Shown here: piece after piece, positions 36,420 through 44,351 of the stretch | Layout: each line of letters opens with the position of its first letter | Position numbering within the stretch: position 1 is the first letter of the stretch | From: an uncultured Eubacteriales bacterium | Lineage (GTDB): Bacteria > Bacillota > Clostridia > Peptostreptococcales > Anaerovoracaceae | Length of the DNA: 53,294 nucleotides | NCBI GenBank assembly: GCA_949285555.1 | Contig: CASDYG010000008.1 | Span: 1 to 53,294 of the forward strand | Direction: 5' to 3' | Notes under the pieces: model-generated | What the model was told of the DNA's origin: nothing | The model's input: the letters and a program-made list of their open reading frames with translations, nothing else | The model's database searches: none | Made by a program: the position numbers and the translations under genes

Positions 36420-36448
36420 TTATTACATATTCCATTCCTTTAAGTCAA
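36420..36448 (-). promoter_or_regulatory. Possible malic enzyme promoter
   Basis: On the minus strand TTGACT (36443-36448) and TAATAA (36420-36425) are 17 bp apart, directly after the tRNA-Lys terminator T tract. The -10 is weak. Confidence 0.45.
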
Positions 36449-36451
36449 AAT

Positions 36452-36476
36452 AAAAAAGCCTAGATACATCTAGGCT
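36452..36476 (-). terminator. tRNA-Lys terminator
   Basis: On the minus strand AGCCTAGA and TCTAGGCT form a perfect 8-bp stem with a 4-nt loop, followed by T6, starting 4 bp after the tRNA CCA end. Confidence 0.92.
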
Positions 36477-36479
36477 TCG

Positions 36480-36555
36480 TGGTACACCCACAGGGGATCG
36501 AACCCTGGACACCCTGATTAAGAGTCAGGTGCTCTGCCAGCTGAGCTATGGGTGT
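36480..36555 (-). tRNA. tRNA-Lys (anticodon CTT)
   Basis: A 76-nt cloverleaf with encoded CCA. The acceptor stem ACACCCA pairs with TGGGTGT, the D arm reads GCTCAGCTGGCAGAGC, the anticodon stem CCTGA/TCAGG holds the loop CTCTTAA (anticodon CTT, reading AAG), and the T arm reads CAGGGTTCGATCCCCTG. It has its own consensus promoter and terminator, so it is a monocistronic tRNA unit. Confidence 0.97.
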
Positions 36556-36577
36556 ATATTCATTAAACAACTATATC

Positions 36578-36606
36578 ATTTTAGCATGTCCATATTTTAT
36601 TGTCAA
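36578..36606 (-). promoter_or_regulatory. tRNA-Lys promoter
   Basis: On the minus strand a perfect TTGACA (36601-36606), 17 bp, and TAAAAT (36578-36583), about 22 bp before the tRNA. Confidence 0.85.
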
Positions 36607-36707
36607 GGGATTTTTTAAAAAAGTTCAGCTAATTAATGAGTATGTCATCTTATATTCTTTTTGTTTTTACATTAGTTTACCTCGCAGAATGTCTTTCCTT
36701 TTCACAT

Positions 36708-36731
36708 ATAAAAAAGAGGCCACAGCCTCTT
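36708..36731 (-). terminator. Terminator of the HAD-MFS-two-component-TIM-barrel operon
   Basis: On the minus strand AAGAGGC and GCCTCTT form a 7-bp stem with a 4-nt loop and a T6 tract, 22 bp after the stop of the TIM-barrel gene. Confidence 0.88.
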
Positions 36732-36753
36732 AATCACTCTAGCATTGAAATTG

Positions 36754-37497
36754 TTATAATAGTTCTAGCATCTTGGATAAATCCGTATTACCCTGCTCCT
36801 GTACATGATGATCTTCAACCTCATGACGGTATTTCTCCATCATACCTGTAAAAATATCTGCTGTTGAAGGTGGCGTATAGCTAATGGTGTTAGCACCAGC
36901 ATCTATTGTAGCCTTTATGCTTTCTTCCGTCGGTCCGCCTGTGGCAATAATTGGTAGATCAGGGTATTTTTCTCTTATACCTCGAACTATTTCCGGAGTA
37001 TTAGGACCGGCAGATACATTGAGAATCGTCGCCCCAGCTTCAATTCTAGATGCTATATCCGTCGTATGGCTTACCACAGTAACTATAATAGGAATGTCTA
37101 CCACCTTACTTATAAGTCTTATATTTTCATTGCTCATAGGGGAATTAACGACTACTCCATATGCACCATGCGCCTCTGCATCCTTGGCCATTACCACTGC
37201 TCTAAAGCCTTGAGTGGTCCCTCCACCTACTCCTGCAAATACAGGTATAGATGCAGCTGTTATAATGGACTGTGAAATAATTTGCTGTGGCGTAAATGGA
37301 TATACAGCCAACACAGCATCTGCATTACAATTTCTTATAATTGCTATATCCGTAGTAAAGATAACAGACTTTATTCGTCTGCCCATGACAACTATTCCAG
37401 GTGCCTTCCAAATAATCTCCGGAATATGTAAATTTTTGGCCCTAAGCTTTCCATTGACCTTAGGAAGCGGCTTTTTCACTTTTACATCTTCGCTCAT
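36754..37497 (-). CDS. TIM-barrel protein of unknown function
   Basis: A 247-residue protein with alternating beta/alpha character. A phosphate-binding pattern typical of TIM barrels appears near the C-terminal end (IIATGGPTEESIKATIDAGANTISYTPPS), and FAGVGGGTTQGFRAV and AGATILNVSAG fit strands of the same fold. It may act on a phosphorylated small molecule, like NanE, ThiG or IMP dehydrogenase-type barrels, but I do not recognise a specific family. It starts 10 bp after the histidine kinase gene and is the last gene of that operon. Confidence 0.7.
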   Translation of the reverse strand: MSEDVKVKKPLPKVNGKLRAKNLHIPEIIWKAPGIVVMGRRIKSVIFTTDIAIIRNCNADAVLAVYPFTPQQIISQSIITAASIPVFAGVGGGTTQGFRAVVMAKDAEAHGAYGVVVNSPMSNENIRLISKVVDIPIIVTVVSHTTDIASRIEAGATILNVSAGPNTPEIVRGIREKYPDLPIIATGGPTEESIKATIDAGANTISYTPPSTADIFTGMMEKYRHEVEDHHVQEQGNTDLSKMLELL

Positions 37498-37507
37498 TAT
37501 GTCCTCC

Positions 37508-39034
37508 CTAAATTGCTACAGTCCCATCTTCTAAAGCATCGTCCTCTTCTATTTTCTCATCTTCAACCTTTACCGCATTGATCGGAAGTACGATGACAGC
37601 CTTGAAAAATCTATTGCCTTCCTTATAGATAAATTCCCCGCCCATGTTCTTGCTGATTTTTTCACATGTTTTGAGGCCTATCTTTGTACTCTCTACCTTA
37701 CGTGCTACCTTCGCAATGGCATTTATGAAGCTAATTACAATATTCTCATCCTGCATCATAGCGCTTATTATGATAGAATCTGTCGGTTCTGCATACTTCA
37801 TCATATTGGAGAAAACATTATCAAAAAGTCTTCTTACTGCAAATATATCCAGTTCCACCAACAGTTCGTTTAAATCAAATTGCATATCTACCACAAAATC
37901 ATTGCTTATAAGCTCTGCCACATGCTCAGTAAGAAGCTGCTGAAACAAAAGATCAGCATCCACTACTTCCTTATCTTGTGAGGCATCATTATCGCCAAAC
38001 ACCAAAAAATACTGAAAAAGCTTATCAGACATTTCTTTTAGCTGGTTAGACTTATTCTTGCATGACTCAATATAGGAAAATAGTTCCTCTTGACTGGTAT
38101 ACTTATTTTTCTGGATAATATCCAAATAGCCTATAAGCGATGTTAGCGGAGTCCTAATATCATGAGACATTGAGGTTATTAGCTGAGAATTAGCCTCAAA
38201 TGCCTGCCTCTCGTTTTCCAGCCTTCTGATAATAGATCTTCTCATATCATCAGCTCCCTTCGCAAGAAGCGTTAGCTCGTCATGTCCCTTGGCTTTAATC
38301 TCTTTATATATTTCTCCTCCACTGACTTCCATAATCTGAGTTGTAATTCTGCTTAGCCTTCGAAGCACCCTTTGATTGAATACAACAATGAGTAGGATAA
38401 ATGTAAAAAGGCTCACCAGAAAACCGATTATTAATACTCTTCCTTTAAATCTTTCAGCAGAATAGTTTTCCATATGAACCAGATACTGACCATCAGAGAA
38501 AGTCAAAATTCTGTTTCTAAAGTCCTCTTTAACGACGGAAGAATCTATATATGGTCCACTTGATGTAAGCTGTTTTTGGGAAATATCTTCCTTGGCAACA
38601 ACAAGCTTCTTGTCTGCCTCCCTGTTAAAATCCAAGACCCACGGAGACTCATAGTATGTATGATAGCTATCGTATACGGTAAAAAAGGTATAGGTATTTT
38701 TCTTGGCCCATTTAGAAAGCTCATCTCGATCCTGCCCTGATACCTCATTTCTAACCACATATTCCTGAAACTCTTCAAACTTTTGATTGATAGTCTTTCG
38801 CATCACCTCAGGATCCTTATAGTATCTTTTTACCACCTGCTCTCCAGCACTATCAAAAAGAAAATAAATGGCAGCTGCAATCAAAAGACTGCACACAAAG
38901 CAAATGGCTGTCTTTGCACCAAGGGATATAAAGTATCCCTCGTAGCTGCTACCACCTTTTTTAAATAGATAAATTCCTTTTTTTAAGGAAAATTTTTTCT
39001 TGCTATTACCCTTAGAACTATTGCTCCTTTTCAT
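37508..39034 (-). CDS. Sensor histidine kinase with atypical ATP-binding domain
   Basis: A 508-residue membrane kinase (numbering here from the upstream M1 used for positions). Helices at about 42-62 and 201-221 bracket a 140-residue extracellular sensor; a HAMP region follows, then the dimerisation domain with the phosphoacceptor H293 in SMSHDIRTPLTSLIGY. The N box (NVFSNMMKYA) and a G2-like STKIGL are present, but the usual DxGxG G1 box is missing and reads FINAIAKVARKVE, a form seen in some Firmicute kinases. The ATG at 39034 is preferred because AAAGGA lies 5 bp upstream. It pairs with the response regulator 25 bp upstream. Confidence 0.9.
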   Translation of the reverse strand: MKRSNSSKGNSKKKFSLKKGIYLFKKGGSSYEGYFISLGAKTAICFVCSLLIAAAIYFLFDSAGEQVVKRYYKDPEVMRKTINQKFEEFQEYVVRNEVSGQDRDELSKWAKKNTYTFFTVYDSYHTYYESPWVLDFNREADKKLVVAKEDISQKQLTSSGPYIDSSVVKEDFRNRILTFSDGQYLVHMENYSAERFKGRVLIIGFLVSLFTFILLIVVFNQRVLRRLSRITTQIMEVSGGEIYKEIKAKGHDELTLLAKGADDMRRSIIRRLENERQAFEANSQLITSMSHDIRTPLTSLIGYLDIIQKNKYTSQEELFSYIESCKNKSNQLKEMSDKLFQYFLVFGDNDASQDKEVVDADLLFQQLLTEHVAELISNDFVVDMQFDLNELLVELDIFAVRRLFDNVFSNMMKYAEPTDSIIISAMMQDENIVISFINAIAKVARKVESTKIGLKTCEKISKNMGGEFIYKEGNRFFKAVIVLPINAVKVEDEKIEEDDALEDGTVAI

Positions 39035-39059
39035 GTACATCCTTTTAAAGCTTCTATGA

Positions 39060-39767
39060 TTATCCTATTTTATATCCTTTGCCCCAAACTGTTTGTACTA
39101 TATTTTCGTCACTGCCTGGTTCATCGAGCTTTCGACGCAAATTTAATACATGAACCATAATTTTATTTCCTGAGCTACTTTTATATTCTTCTCCCCATAC
39201 ATTTTCAAACAATTCCTTAGCGGATACTGTTTCACCCCTATGGTCAAGCAGGCATCTTAAAATATCATACTCCTTATCTGTAAGCGAAAGTCTGGTCCCA
39301 TGCTTTATTATATATCTTTTTTTAGTGTCTAATTCTATGCCATGAGAAAGAATTTCTATATGAGATTTCCTATATACCTTACCCTGATATTTATTATATC
39401 TACGAATAAGTACCCTGACCTTCATAAGCAGTTCTTCATGGTCAAAAGGTTTTTCCAGGTAATCATCTCCACCTTGCTCATATGCATCCATCTTGCTGCT
39501 TTCACTTGAGTCTGCGGTCAAAAATAATACCGGTGCATTGGAAAACTGTCTTACCTTAGCACAAAGCTCAATGCCATTTATCCCAGGCATCATAATATCG
39601 AAAATAAGCAGATCCCACTTGTTATCATTTTTAATTTTAAGCAGTGCATCTTCCCCATTTTCCACATCTTCCACATGAAATCCTTCTGTTTTGAGCAGTA
39701 CCCCTAGCACTTCTCTAATATCAGGATTATCGTCTACTATTAAGATTTTTTCTCTCTTTGATTCCAT
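39060..39767 (-). CDS. OmpR/PhoB family response regulator
   Basis: A 235-residue regulator. The receiver domain has the acidic pair in VDDNPDIRE, the phosphoacceptor Asp in LLIFDIMMPG, the Thr/Ser switch in FLTADSSE and Lys in EKPFDHEEL. The C-terminal winged-helix domain (about 135-233) has LSLTDKEYDILRCLLDH and VHVLNLRRKLDE. It overlaps the MFS gene by 28 bp and is followed by the cognate kinase. The signal is unknown; neighbours suggest control of the transporter operon. Confidence 0.95.
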   Translation of the reverse strand: MESKREKILIVDDNPDIREVLGVLLKTEGFHVEDVENGEDALLKIKNDNKWDLLIFDIMMPGINGIELCAKVRQFSNAPVLFLTADSSESSKMDAYEQGGDDYLEKPFDHEELLMKVRVLIRRYNKYQGKVYRKSHIEILSHGIELDTKKRYIIKHGTRLSLTDKEYDILRCLLDHRGETVSAKELFENVWGEEYKSSSGNKIMVHVLNLRRKLDEPGSDENIVQTVWGKGYKIG

Positions 39768-41128
39768 TGTTTCACCCTATCTATGAAAAAAATTATAATT
39801 ATTGCACCTACAATTGTCACCAGTGTTGATAACAGCAGCATACTCTTTGCCCCGTGCTCATCTAACACTTTTCCACCTATCAAGCTGGCAAATACCATCC
39901 CTAAGGTTATCATAATGGTAAATAAGGACTGACCTTTTACGGCCTCTCCCTTTTCCATCGTCTCTCCGATGAACTGCACCATGGCAGGAAGATAAAGAGC
40001 AAATGATACTGGCTGAAATAAGTGTGCCAGATAAATTACCATAACGCTGTTTGCTAAATAGCATATGCCTATTTTTATGCAAAATCCAATTGCCGCCACT
40101 TTAAGCAAAAGCCGACATCCAAATCGCTTATGCAGTAAATGAAAAGCACACAAGGTAGGAATTTCCAAAAACGCCATAATTCCAAGCGCAAATCCCACAT
40201 GGCTACTATCTCCATTGACACTGAATATAATTTGTGGCATAAAACTATTCAATATACCATTGTTAAAAAAAACAAATGCAGTACCTATACTCATAAAAAA
40301 GAAATTTTTATTTCTTTTTAGAAAAAGCCAAAGCCCTATCTTTTCATCATCAAGCTTCACATGCTCTATATCAGAAAATGTAACCTGCTCAATTGTAGTT
40401 AGACTTTCGGAACCTTCCATCATTCCACCAACTGACATATGTGGAATTTCTGCACAAACCATAAGTTCATCACTTTTTTTAAAACAATCATCTGAACCTT
40501 CAATGGTTAAGGCTTCATTGTCAATTTTAGCGAAATTTTGCCTAAGCCCAATATGATTAGTATCTAATTTTCTGTAACAAAATGTCATATATGCTGTCGT
40601 GATAATAAGCCCGGCAAGAAAAATAATACCTGCTACTGGAATACTGGCTTCCCCGTAAAGCTTAATCACCGTTCCCATAAGGGCACTCATTGCTGCAAAT
40701 GCTAATGATCCAAAGCTCCTATCTAACCCGAAATTTATTTTTTCTCCCTTGCTTTCAAAGGCGAAGGGCATAGTATTTAGTAGTCCCTGCAAGGCTGCCA
40801 CAATTGCCAGCTGAAAAATATATAAAGAAGTCAGCATGAGGGATTTTTCATCAAGAATAAAAAACAGCAGCCCGCCAGCACACATTAACAGAGTTAATAA
40901 AATGCTCATGCCCATCACGTCTAAGCGCTTAGATCTATCTGCAATATCAGCAAAAAATGGCTGCACTAGCACTGCCAGTACATTGCCCGTAGCTATGATC
41001 ATCCCAATATATTCGCTGCTATAACCCTTAGGCAAAAGAAATAATGAAACGAAGGATCCGATGATTCCATAGTACATCCAGTAAGTACCATGTATGGCTG
41101 CATAAGTCACATTAAGCTTTCTTCCCAT
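39740..41128 (-). CDS. MFS transporter with long central loop
   Basis: A 462-residue, about 12-helix transporter resembling the MFS_1-like (LacY/NupG-type) group: it begins YAAIHGTYWMYYGIIGSFVSLFLLPKGYS and has PFFADIADRSKR in the helix 2-3 loop. Between helices 6 and 7 lies an unusually long, charged cytoplasmic loop of about 90 residues (roughly 190-280) of no known domain. AAGGAG precedes the ATG. Its 3' end overlaps the response regulator start by 28 bp, giving translational coupling. Substrate unknown; sugar or nucleoside is possible. Confidence 0.85.
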   Translation of the reverse strand: MGRKLNVTYAAIHGTYWMYYGIIGSFVSLFLLPKGYSSEYIGMIIATGNVLAVLVQPFFADIADRSKRLDVMGMSILLTLLMCAGGLLFFILDEKSLMLTSLYIFQLAIVAALQGLLNTMPFAFESKGEKINFGLDRSFGSLAFAAMSALMGTVIKLYGEASIPVAGIIFLAGLIITTAYMTFCYRKLDTNHIGLRQNFAKIDNEALTIEGSDDCFKKSDELMVCAEIPHMSVGGMMEGSESLTTIEQVTFSDIEHVKLDDEKIGLWLFLKRNKNFFFMSIGTAFVFFNNGILNSFMPQIIFSVNGDSSHVGFALGIMAFLEIPTLCAFHLLHKRFGCRLLLKVAAIGFCIKIGICYLANSVMVIYLAHLFQPVSFALYLPAMVQFIGETMEKGEAVKGQSLFTIMITLGMVFASLIGGKVLDEHGAKSMLLLSTLVTIVGAIIIIFFIDRVKQWNQREKKS

Positions 41129-41178
41129 ATTACTCCTTCATATCTACATTGTATTCGCTTTCATCATCTTAAAGCGTA

Positions 41179-41865
41179 TCATAAAGCCTCTAACTCCTCT
41201 AGCGAATGCACGTATATACTTGAAACTTGCTTAAGTTCAGCCTGTTCTGACTCACTAACAGGATCATATATTCCCACAGTAGTCATACCTAAGCTATCCG
41301 CCACCTTTACCGCATATAGTCCGTCTTCAAATACCCATATGTCGTCCAGCTTGCTTTCTTCATCAGGCTCTATACCCAGCTTAGAGATAGCATGATAAAA
41401 GGCTTTGGTATCTCTCTTACTAAATCCAATACTGTCACTTGTCAGTATATGAGAAAAGTATCCATCTAGCCCACTTCGTTTTACGCCAATGCTGGCAAGC
41501 TCATAGTCTGTAGATGTAAGTATCACCATAGGAACTTGTTTCTCTTTCAATTTATCAAGAAGAGGGATGACACCTTTTTTTAAAGAAAATCCAGTCTCAT
41601 ATCCAAGCCGCATTTCATCCCTAAGACCGCAGATTATATCATCTACTTCAAGGGGAACTCCAAAGGTATCTATCATGTAATTTGCTACCATTATAGGGGT
41701 CATCGAGAAAAATAGACTCCCTATATCCCTTGGTGCCTCTATACCCTGTTTTTTTAAGAATCTGTATCCACATGTGTGCCACAGAGGCATGGAATCTATC
41801 AGAGTTCCATCCAAATCAAAAATTATTCCACTAATTTTTCCTGTATCTACTGAGACTTTTTTCAT
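41179..41865 (-). CDS. HAD family phosphatase (beta-phosphoglucomutase-like)
   Basis: A 228-residue HAD hydrolase. Motif I is IIFDLDGTLIDS with both Asp residues, motif II is VILTSTD, motif III lysine lies near FSKRDTKAF, and motif IV is DDIWVFEDGLYAV. The helical cap fits the phosphoglucomutase/phosphoglycolate phosphatase subgroup. It is the first gene before the MFS/two-component genes, 50 bp apart. The ATG is only 6 nt from a perfect TATAAT, and no Shine-Dalgarno is present, so the mRNA may be leaderless. Confidence 0.88.
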   Translation of the reverse strand: MKKVSVDTGKISGIIFDLDGTLIDSMPLWHTCGYRFLKKQGIEAPRDIGSLFFSMTPIMVANYMIDTFGVPLEVDDIICGLRDEMRLGYETGFSLKKGVIPLLDKLKEKQVPMVILTSTDYELASIGVKRSGLDGYFSHILTSDSIGFSKRDTKAFYHAISKLGIEPDEESKLDDIWVFEDGLYAVKVADSLGMTTVGIYDPVSESEQAELKQVSSIYVHSLEELEAL

Positions 41866-41871
41866 TTTTTT

Positions 41872-41880
41872 ATTATACCA
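41872..41880 (-). promoter_or_regulatory. Extended -10 promoter abutting the HAD gene start
   Basis: On the minus strand TGGTATAAT with TATAAT at 41872-41877. Only six A residues separate it from the ATG at 41865, so the expected start of transcription coincides with the start codon. A -35 is weak (TTATAG at 17 bp). Confidence 0.6.
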
Positions 41881-42013
41881 TATAAATTAATTTTCTATAA
41901 TTTTATTTTTTCAAAATAAATCGGTAAAAAGATACCTCCTATTCCATCTCCTAAATGTATCTGCTAAAAGATTTATGTTGCTCTTGTTAATTTCTCCTAA
42001 TAATCTTTTTACT

Positions 42014-42036
42014 AAAAAAGGGGATTGTAATCCCCT
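42014..42036 (-). terminator. Terminator of small membrane protein gene
   Basis: On the minus strand GGGGATT and AATCCCC form a perfect 7-bp stem with a 2-nt loop and a T6 tract, 59 bp after the stop at 42095. Confidence 0.85.
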
Positions 42037-42094
42037 CTATATGTTTCCTTCATATTGATTTTTGAAAGTTTGCTCATCAATATTATAACTGACA

Positions 42095-42400
42095 TCAAAT
42101 AAGATTTTTAAAACAGTCAAGAATAATGGAAACTACTACAGCAATCTGTACTCCAAGTAGTGCCCGAAACTTCACAATGGTTTCCACCTCTTGAATCTCC
42201 TTTTTTAACTTATAATATTTACTCATTCCCCATATCCACCAGAAAAAATCCAGTATAACAATGATTAGAAAGAAAAGATACATGCTACTCATTTGATTTC
42301 TTCTTGGGTTATAGTTTGTGTGAAGGAATATCAGTTGCCCTACTATTAACAGTATCTGAACTATTAAATTACTATAGGCATATGCTTTATTAAGCTTCAT
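42095..42400 (-). CDS. Small membrane protein of unknown function
   Basis: A 101-residue protein with three hydrophobic helices (about 9-27, 39-57 and 82-98) and a basic cytoplasmic segment between helices 2 and 3 (KYYKLKKEIQ). AGAGGTGA precedes the ATG. It has its own promoter at 42581-42609 and terminator, so it is a single-gene unit. I recognise no family. Confidence 0.7.
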   Translation of the reverse strand: MKLNKAYAYSNLIVQILLIVGQLIFLHTNYNPRRNQMSSMYLFFLIIVILDFFWWIWGMSKYYKLKKEIQEVETIVKFRALLGVQIAVVVSIILDCFKNLI

Positions 42401-42580
42401 ACTTCACCTCTATTTCACATTTACCCATATTGCTATCATCTTTCTAAATGTTTAAATAAAATAATAGCCCATTGGAATCACCTTCTCTCAATGAATCATC
42501 CCCACTGAAAATGCTATACCTTAATTAGATAATTAATGAGGGATTTACACTACGAGTGAAAACACAAATTTTTCAACCTC

Positions 42581-42609
42581 ATTATACTCCCGTGTTTAAA
42601 ATTATACAA
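42581..42609 (-). promoter_or_regulatory. Promoter of small membrane protein gene
   Basis: On the minus strand TTGTAT (42604-42609), 17 bp, and a perfect TATAAT (42581-42586). The leader to the ATG is about 175 nt. An inverted repeat arm overlaps the -10 and may be an operator. Confidence 0.65.
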
Positions 42610-42659
42610 TACATTTTTCAACTAAAATTTGAAATCAAATTCCAGCTAATACTTGCCAA

Positions 42660-42690
42660 AGAAAAAGAAGCCTCCAAAAGGAAGCTTCTT
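42660..42690 (-). terminator. AGCS symporter terminator
   Basis: On the minus strand AAGAAGCTTCC and GGAGGCTTCTT form an 11-bp stem (one G-U) with a TTTT loop and T-rich tail, 20 bp after the stop. Confidence 0.9.
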
Positions 42691-42709
42691 TACTATCTTT
42701 TATCAGCTA

Positions 42710-44119
42710 TTATTTCCAGCAGTCTGTATTTGTGATGCCTATATCAGCAGCCTTAAATACAGGATCTAATCCCTGCTTTCTTTGCTTTTGATAATCCTTA
42801 AGTGCCTTGCAGGCAATATTGCCAAGGAACAGCATTGCTATACAGTTCACAAGTGCCATAAACGCCATGGTCACGTCAGCAATATTCCATGCCAATGTAA
42901 GGTCTAGATTTGCACCTATGAATACCATTACTACACATAGTATTCTAAATGCTAGCATTGCGCTCTTGCTTTCGGTTATGAAACGCATATTAAATTCAGC
43001 ATAGAAGTAATTGCCTATTAGCGAAGTAAATGCAAATAAAGCAACAGAGAATGTTAATACCGCTACACCTGTTTCCCCAAATACTGTCTGAACGCTCTTT
43101 TGTACAACAGGAATACCATTTAGATCTCCCGCATTTACATGCATGTTTGTAGTTAAAACGATGAATACTGTTGTGGAACAGATTATAATGGTATCTATGA
43201 AAACGGAAATTACCTGCACCAGACCCTGCTTAACAGGATGGCTTACATCCGCTGAAGCTGCTGCATTAGGTGCGGAACCCATACCTGCCTCATTACTGAA
43301 CAGACCTCTCTTAATACCTATCACCATGCATGAACCTGCAAAGCCGCCAAAAATAGCCTGAAAATCAAATGCTTCCTTGAAGATTGTTCCAAATACCTCT
43401 GGTAGGGTCTTATAGTTTATTACTGTAATAGCAAGACCCATAATTATATAGATAGATGCCATTATTGGTACCAGTACTGAAGAAAGTGTACCTATTTTAG
43501 TAGCTCCACCAAAGAATAGGAAGGCAGATACTACCGATAGAAGGATTCCGATTCCGGCTGCTACCATCTGGTAATGCTCTGCACCTGCATAATGCTCAAA
43601 TGCGGATGCTATGTTAAATGACTGCAATGAATTGAAGCCCATGGCAAATGTGATAATAAGTATAATGGAGAAAAGAACTCCAAGCCATCTATATCCCAAT
43701 GCTCTTTCAATATAGTATGATGGGCCTCCCTTATATATGCTGCCATCTTTCTGCTTATATATCTGGGCTAAAGTAGATTCAATAAATGCAGAAGCAGATC
43801 CTATAATCGCCATAATCCACATCCAGCATACAGCTCCAGGTCCACCAAGCACCACTGCTGTAGCTACACCTGCAATATTTCCTGTACCTACTCTGGAAGC
43901 AGTAGCAATCATTAGAGCCTGAAAAGATGAAATACCACCCTCGTGGCTCTTCTCCTTAAGAACCCTTATCCCTTCTGGGAAAAGTCTAAGCTGAACTACT
44001 CCCGTTCTAATTGTAAATAGCAATCCTACAGCTATTAATATCCAAAATAAAATATAGCCATAGAGCCAGTCATTGAGGGTGCCTACTACACCGTTTATCG
44101 CGTCAAAATACTTGCTCAT
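42710..44119 (-). CDS. AGCS family sodium:alanine/glycine symporter
   Basis: A 469-residue, about 11-helix sodium-coupled amino-acid carrier (AlsT/DagA type). The family signature region SRVGTGNIAGVATAVVLGGPGAVCWMW and GLFSNEAGMGSAPNAAASA are clear. It imports alanine or glycine with Na+. AAGGAG precedes the ATG. Its promoter lies back-to-back with the zur promoter, so zinc control of this gene is possible. Confidence 0.93.
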   Translation of the reverse strand: MSKYFDAINGVVGTLNDWLYGYILFWILIAVGLLFTIRTGVVQLRLFPEGIRVLKEKSHEGGISSFQALMIATASRVGTGNIAGVATAVVLGGPGAVCWMWIMAIIGSASAFIESTLAQIYKQKDGSIYKGGPSYYIERALGYRWLGVLFSIILIITFAMGFNSLQSFNIASAFEHYAGAEHYQMVAAGIGILLSVVSAFLFFGGATKIGTLSSVLVPIMASIYIIMGLAITVINYKTLPEVFGTIFKEAFDFQAIFGGFAGSCMVIGIKRGLFSNEAGMGSAPNAAASADVSHPVKQGLVQVISVFIDTIIICSTTVFIVLTTNMHVNAGDLNGIPVVQKSVQTVFGETGVAVLTFSVALFAFTSLIGNYFYAEFNMRFITESKSAMLAFRILCVVMVFIGANLDLTLAWNIADVTMAFMALVNCIAMLFLGNIACKALKDYQKQRKQGLDPVFKAADIGITNTDCWK

Positions 44120-44194
44120 AAACCCTCTCCTTCTCTTTCGTTTACAATAACATTCCTATAAAAACACATAATTATTTTTCATAATTACTTTGAT

Positions 44195-44223
44195 ATTATA
44201 TCACACTAAAGGATTGTAGGCAA
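44195..44223 (-). promoter_or_regulatory. AGCS symporter promoter
   Basis: On the minus strand TTGCCT (44218-44223), 17 bp, and a perfect TATAAT with an extended TGA (44195-44200). The -35 is one base from the -35 of the divergent zur promoter. Confidence 0.7.
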
Positions 44224-44224
44224 A

Positions 44225-44253
44225 TTGACAAAACAAGGTAAAGGTAATAAAAT
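44225..44253 (+). promoter_or_regulatory. zur-znu operon promoter
   Basis: A perfect TTGACA (44225-44230), 17 bp, and TAAAAT (44248-44253), about 100 bp before zur. The -10 touches the palindrome at 44253-44273. Confidence 0.85.
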
Positions 44254-44273
44254 GAAAATGGATTTCATTTTCA
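44253..44273. promoter_or_regulatory. Candidate Zur/Fur box
   Basis: A perfect inverted repeat, TGAAAATG, 5 bp, CATTTTCA, 21 bp in all, placed over the transcription start of the zur promoter. Fur-family repressors bind palindromes of about 19-21 bp at such places, so the operon is probably repressed by its own first gene when zinc is ample. Confidence 0.7.
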
Positions 44274-44351
44274 TCATGATTTTGTTTTCTCTTCATTGCT
44301 TAAAAGTTGCTGTCTCTTATTTGAGAAAGCATATAACATTTGGAGGTAGAT

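Larger units (their letters stand above)
42401..42709. other. Leader/control region between AGCS symporter and small membrane protein
   Basis: No gene of usual size. It holds the AGCS terminator (42660-42690), the promoter at 42581-42609, and 8-bp inverted arms TAATGAGG (42534-42541) and CCTCATTA (42577-42584), the second overlapping the -10. A six-codon ATG frame behind an AAGGTGA on the minus strand near 42465 is possible but too short to call. Confidence 0.5.
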
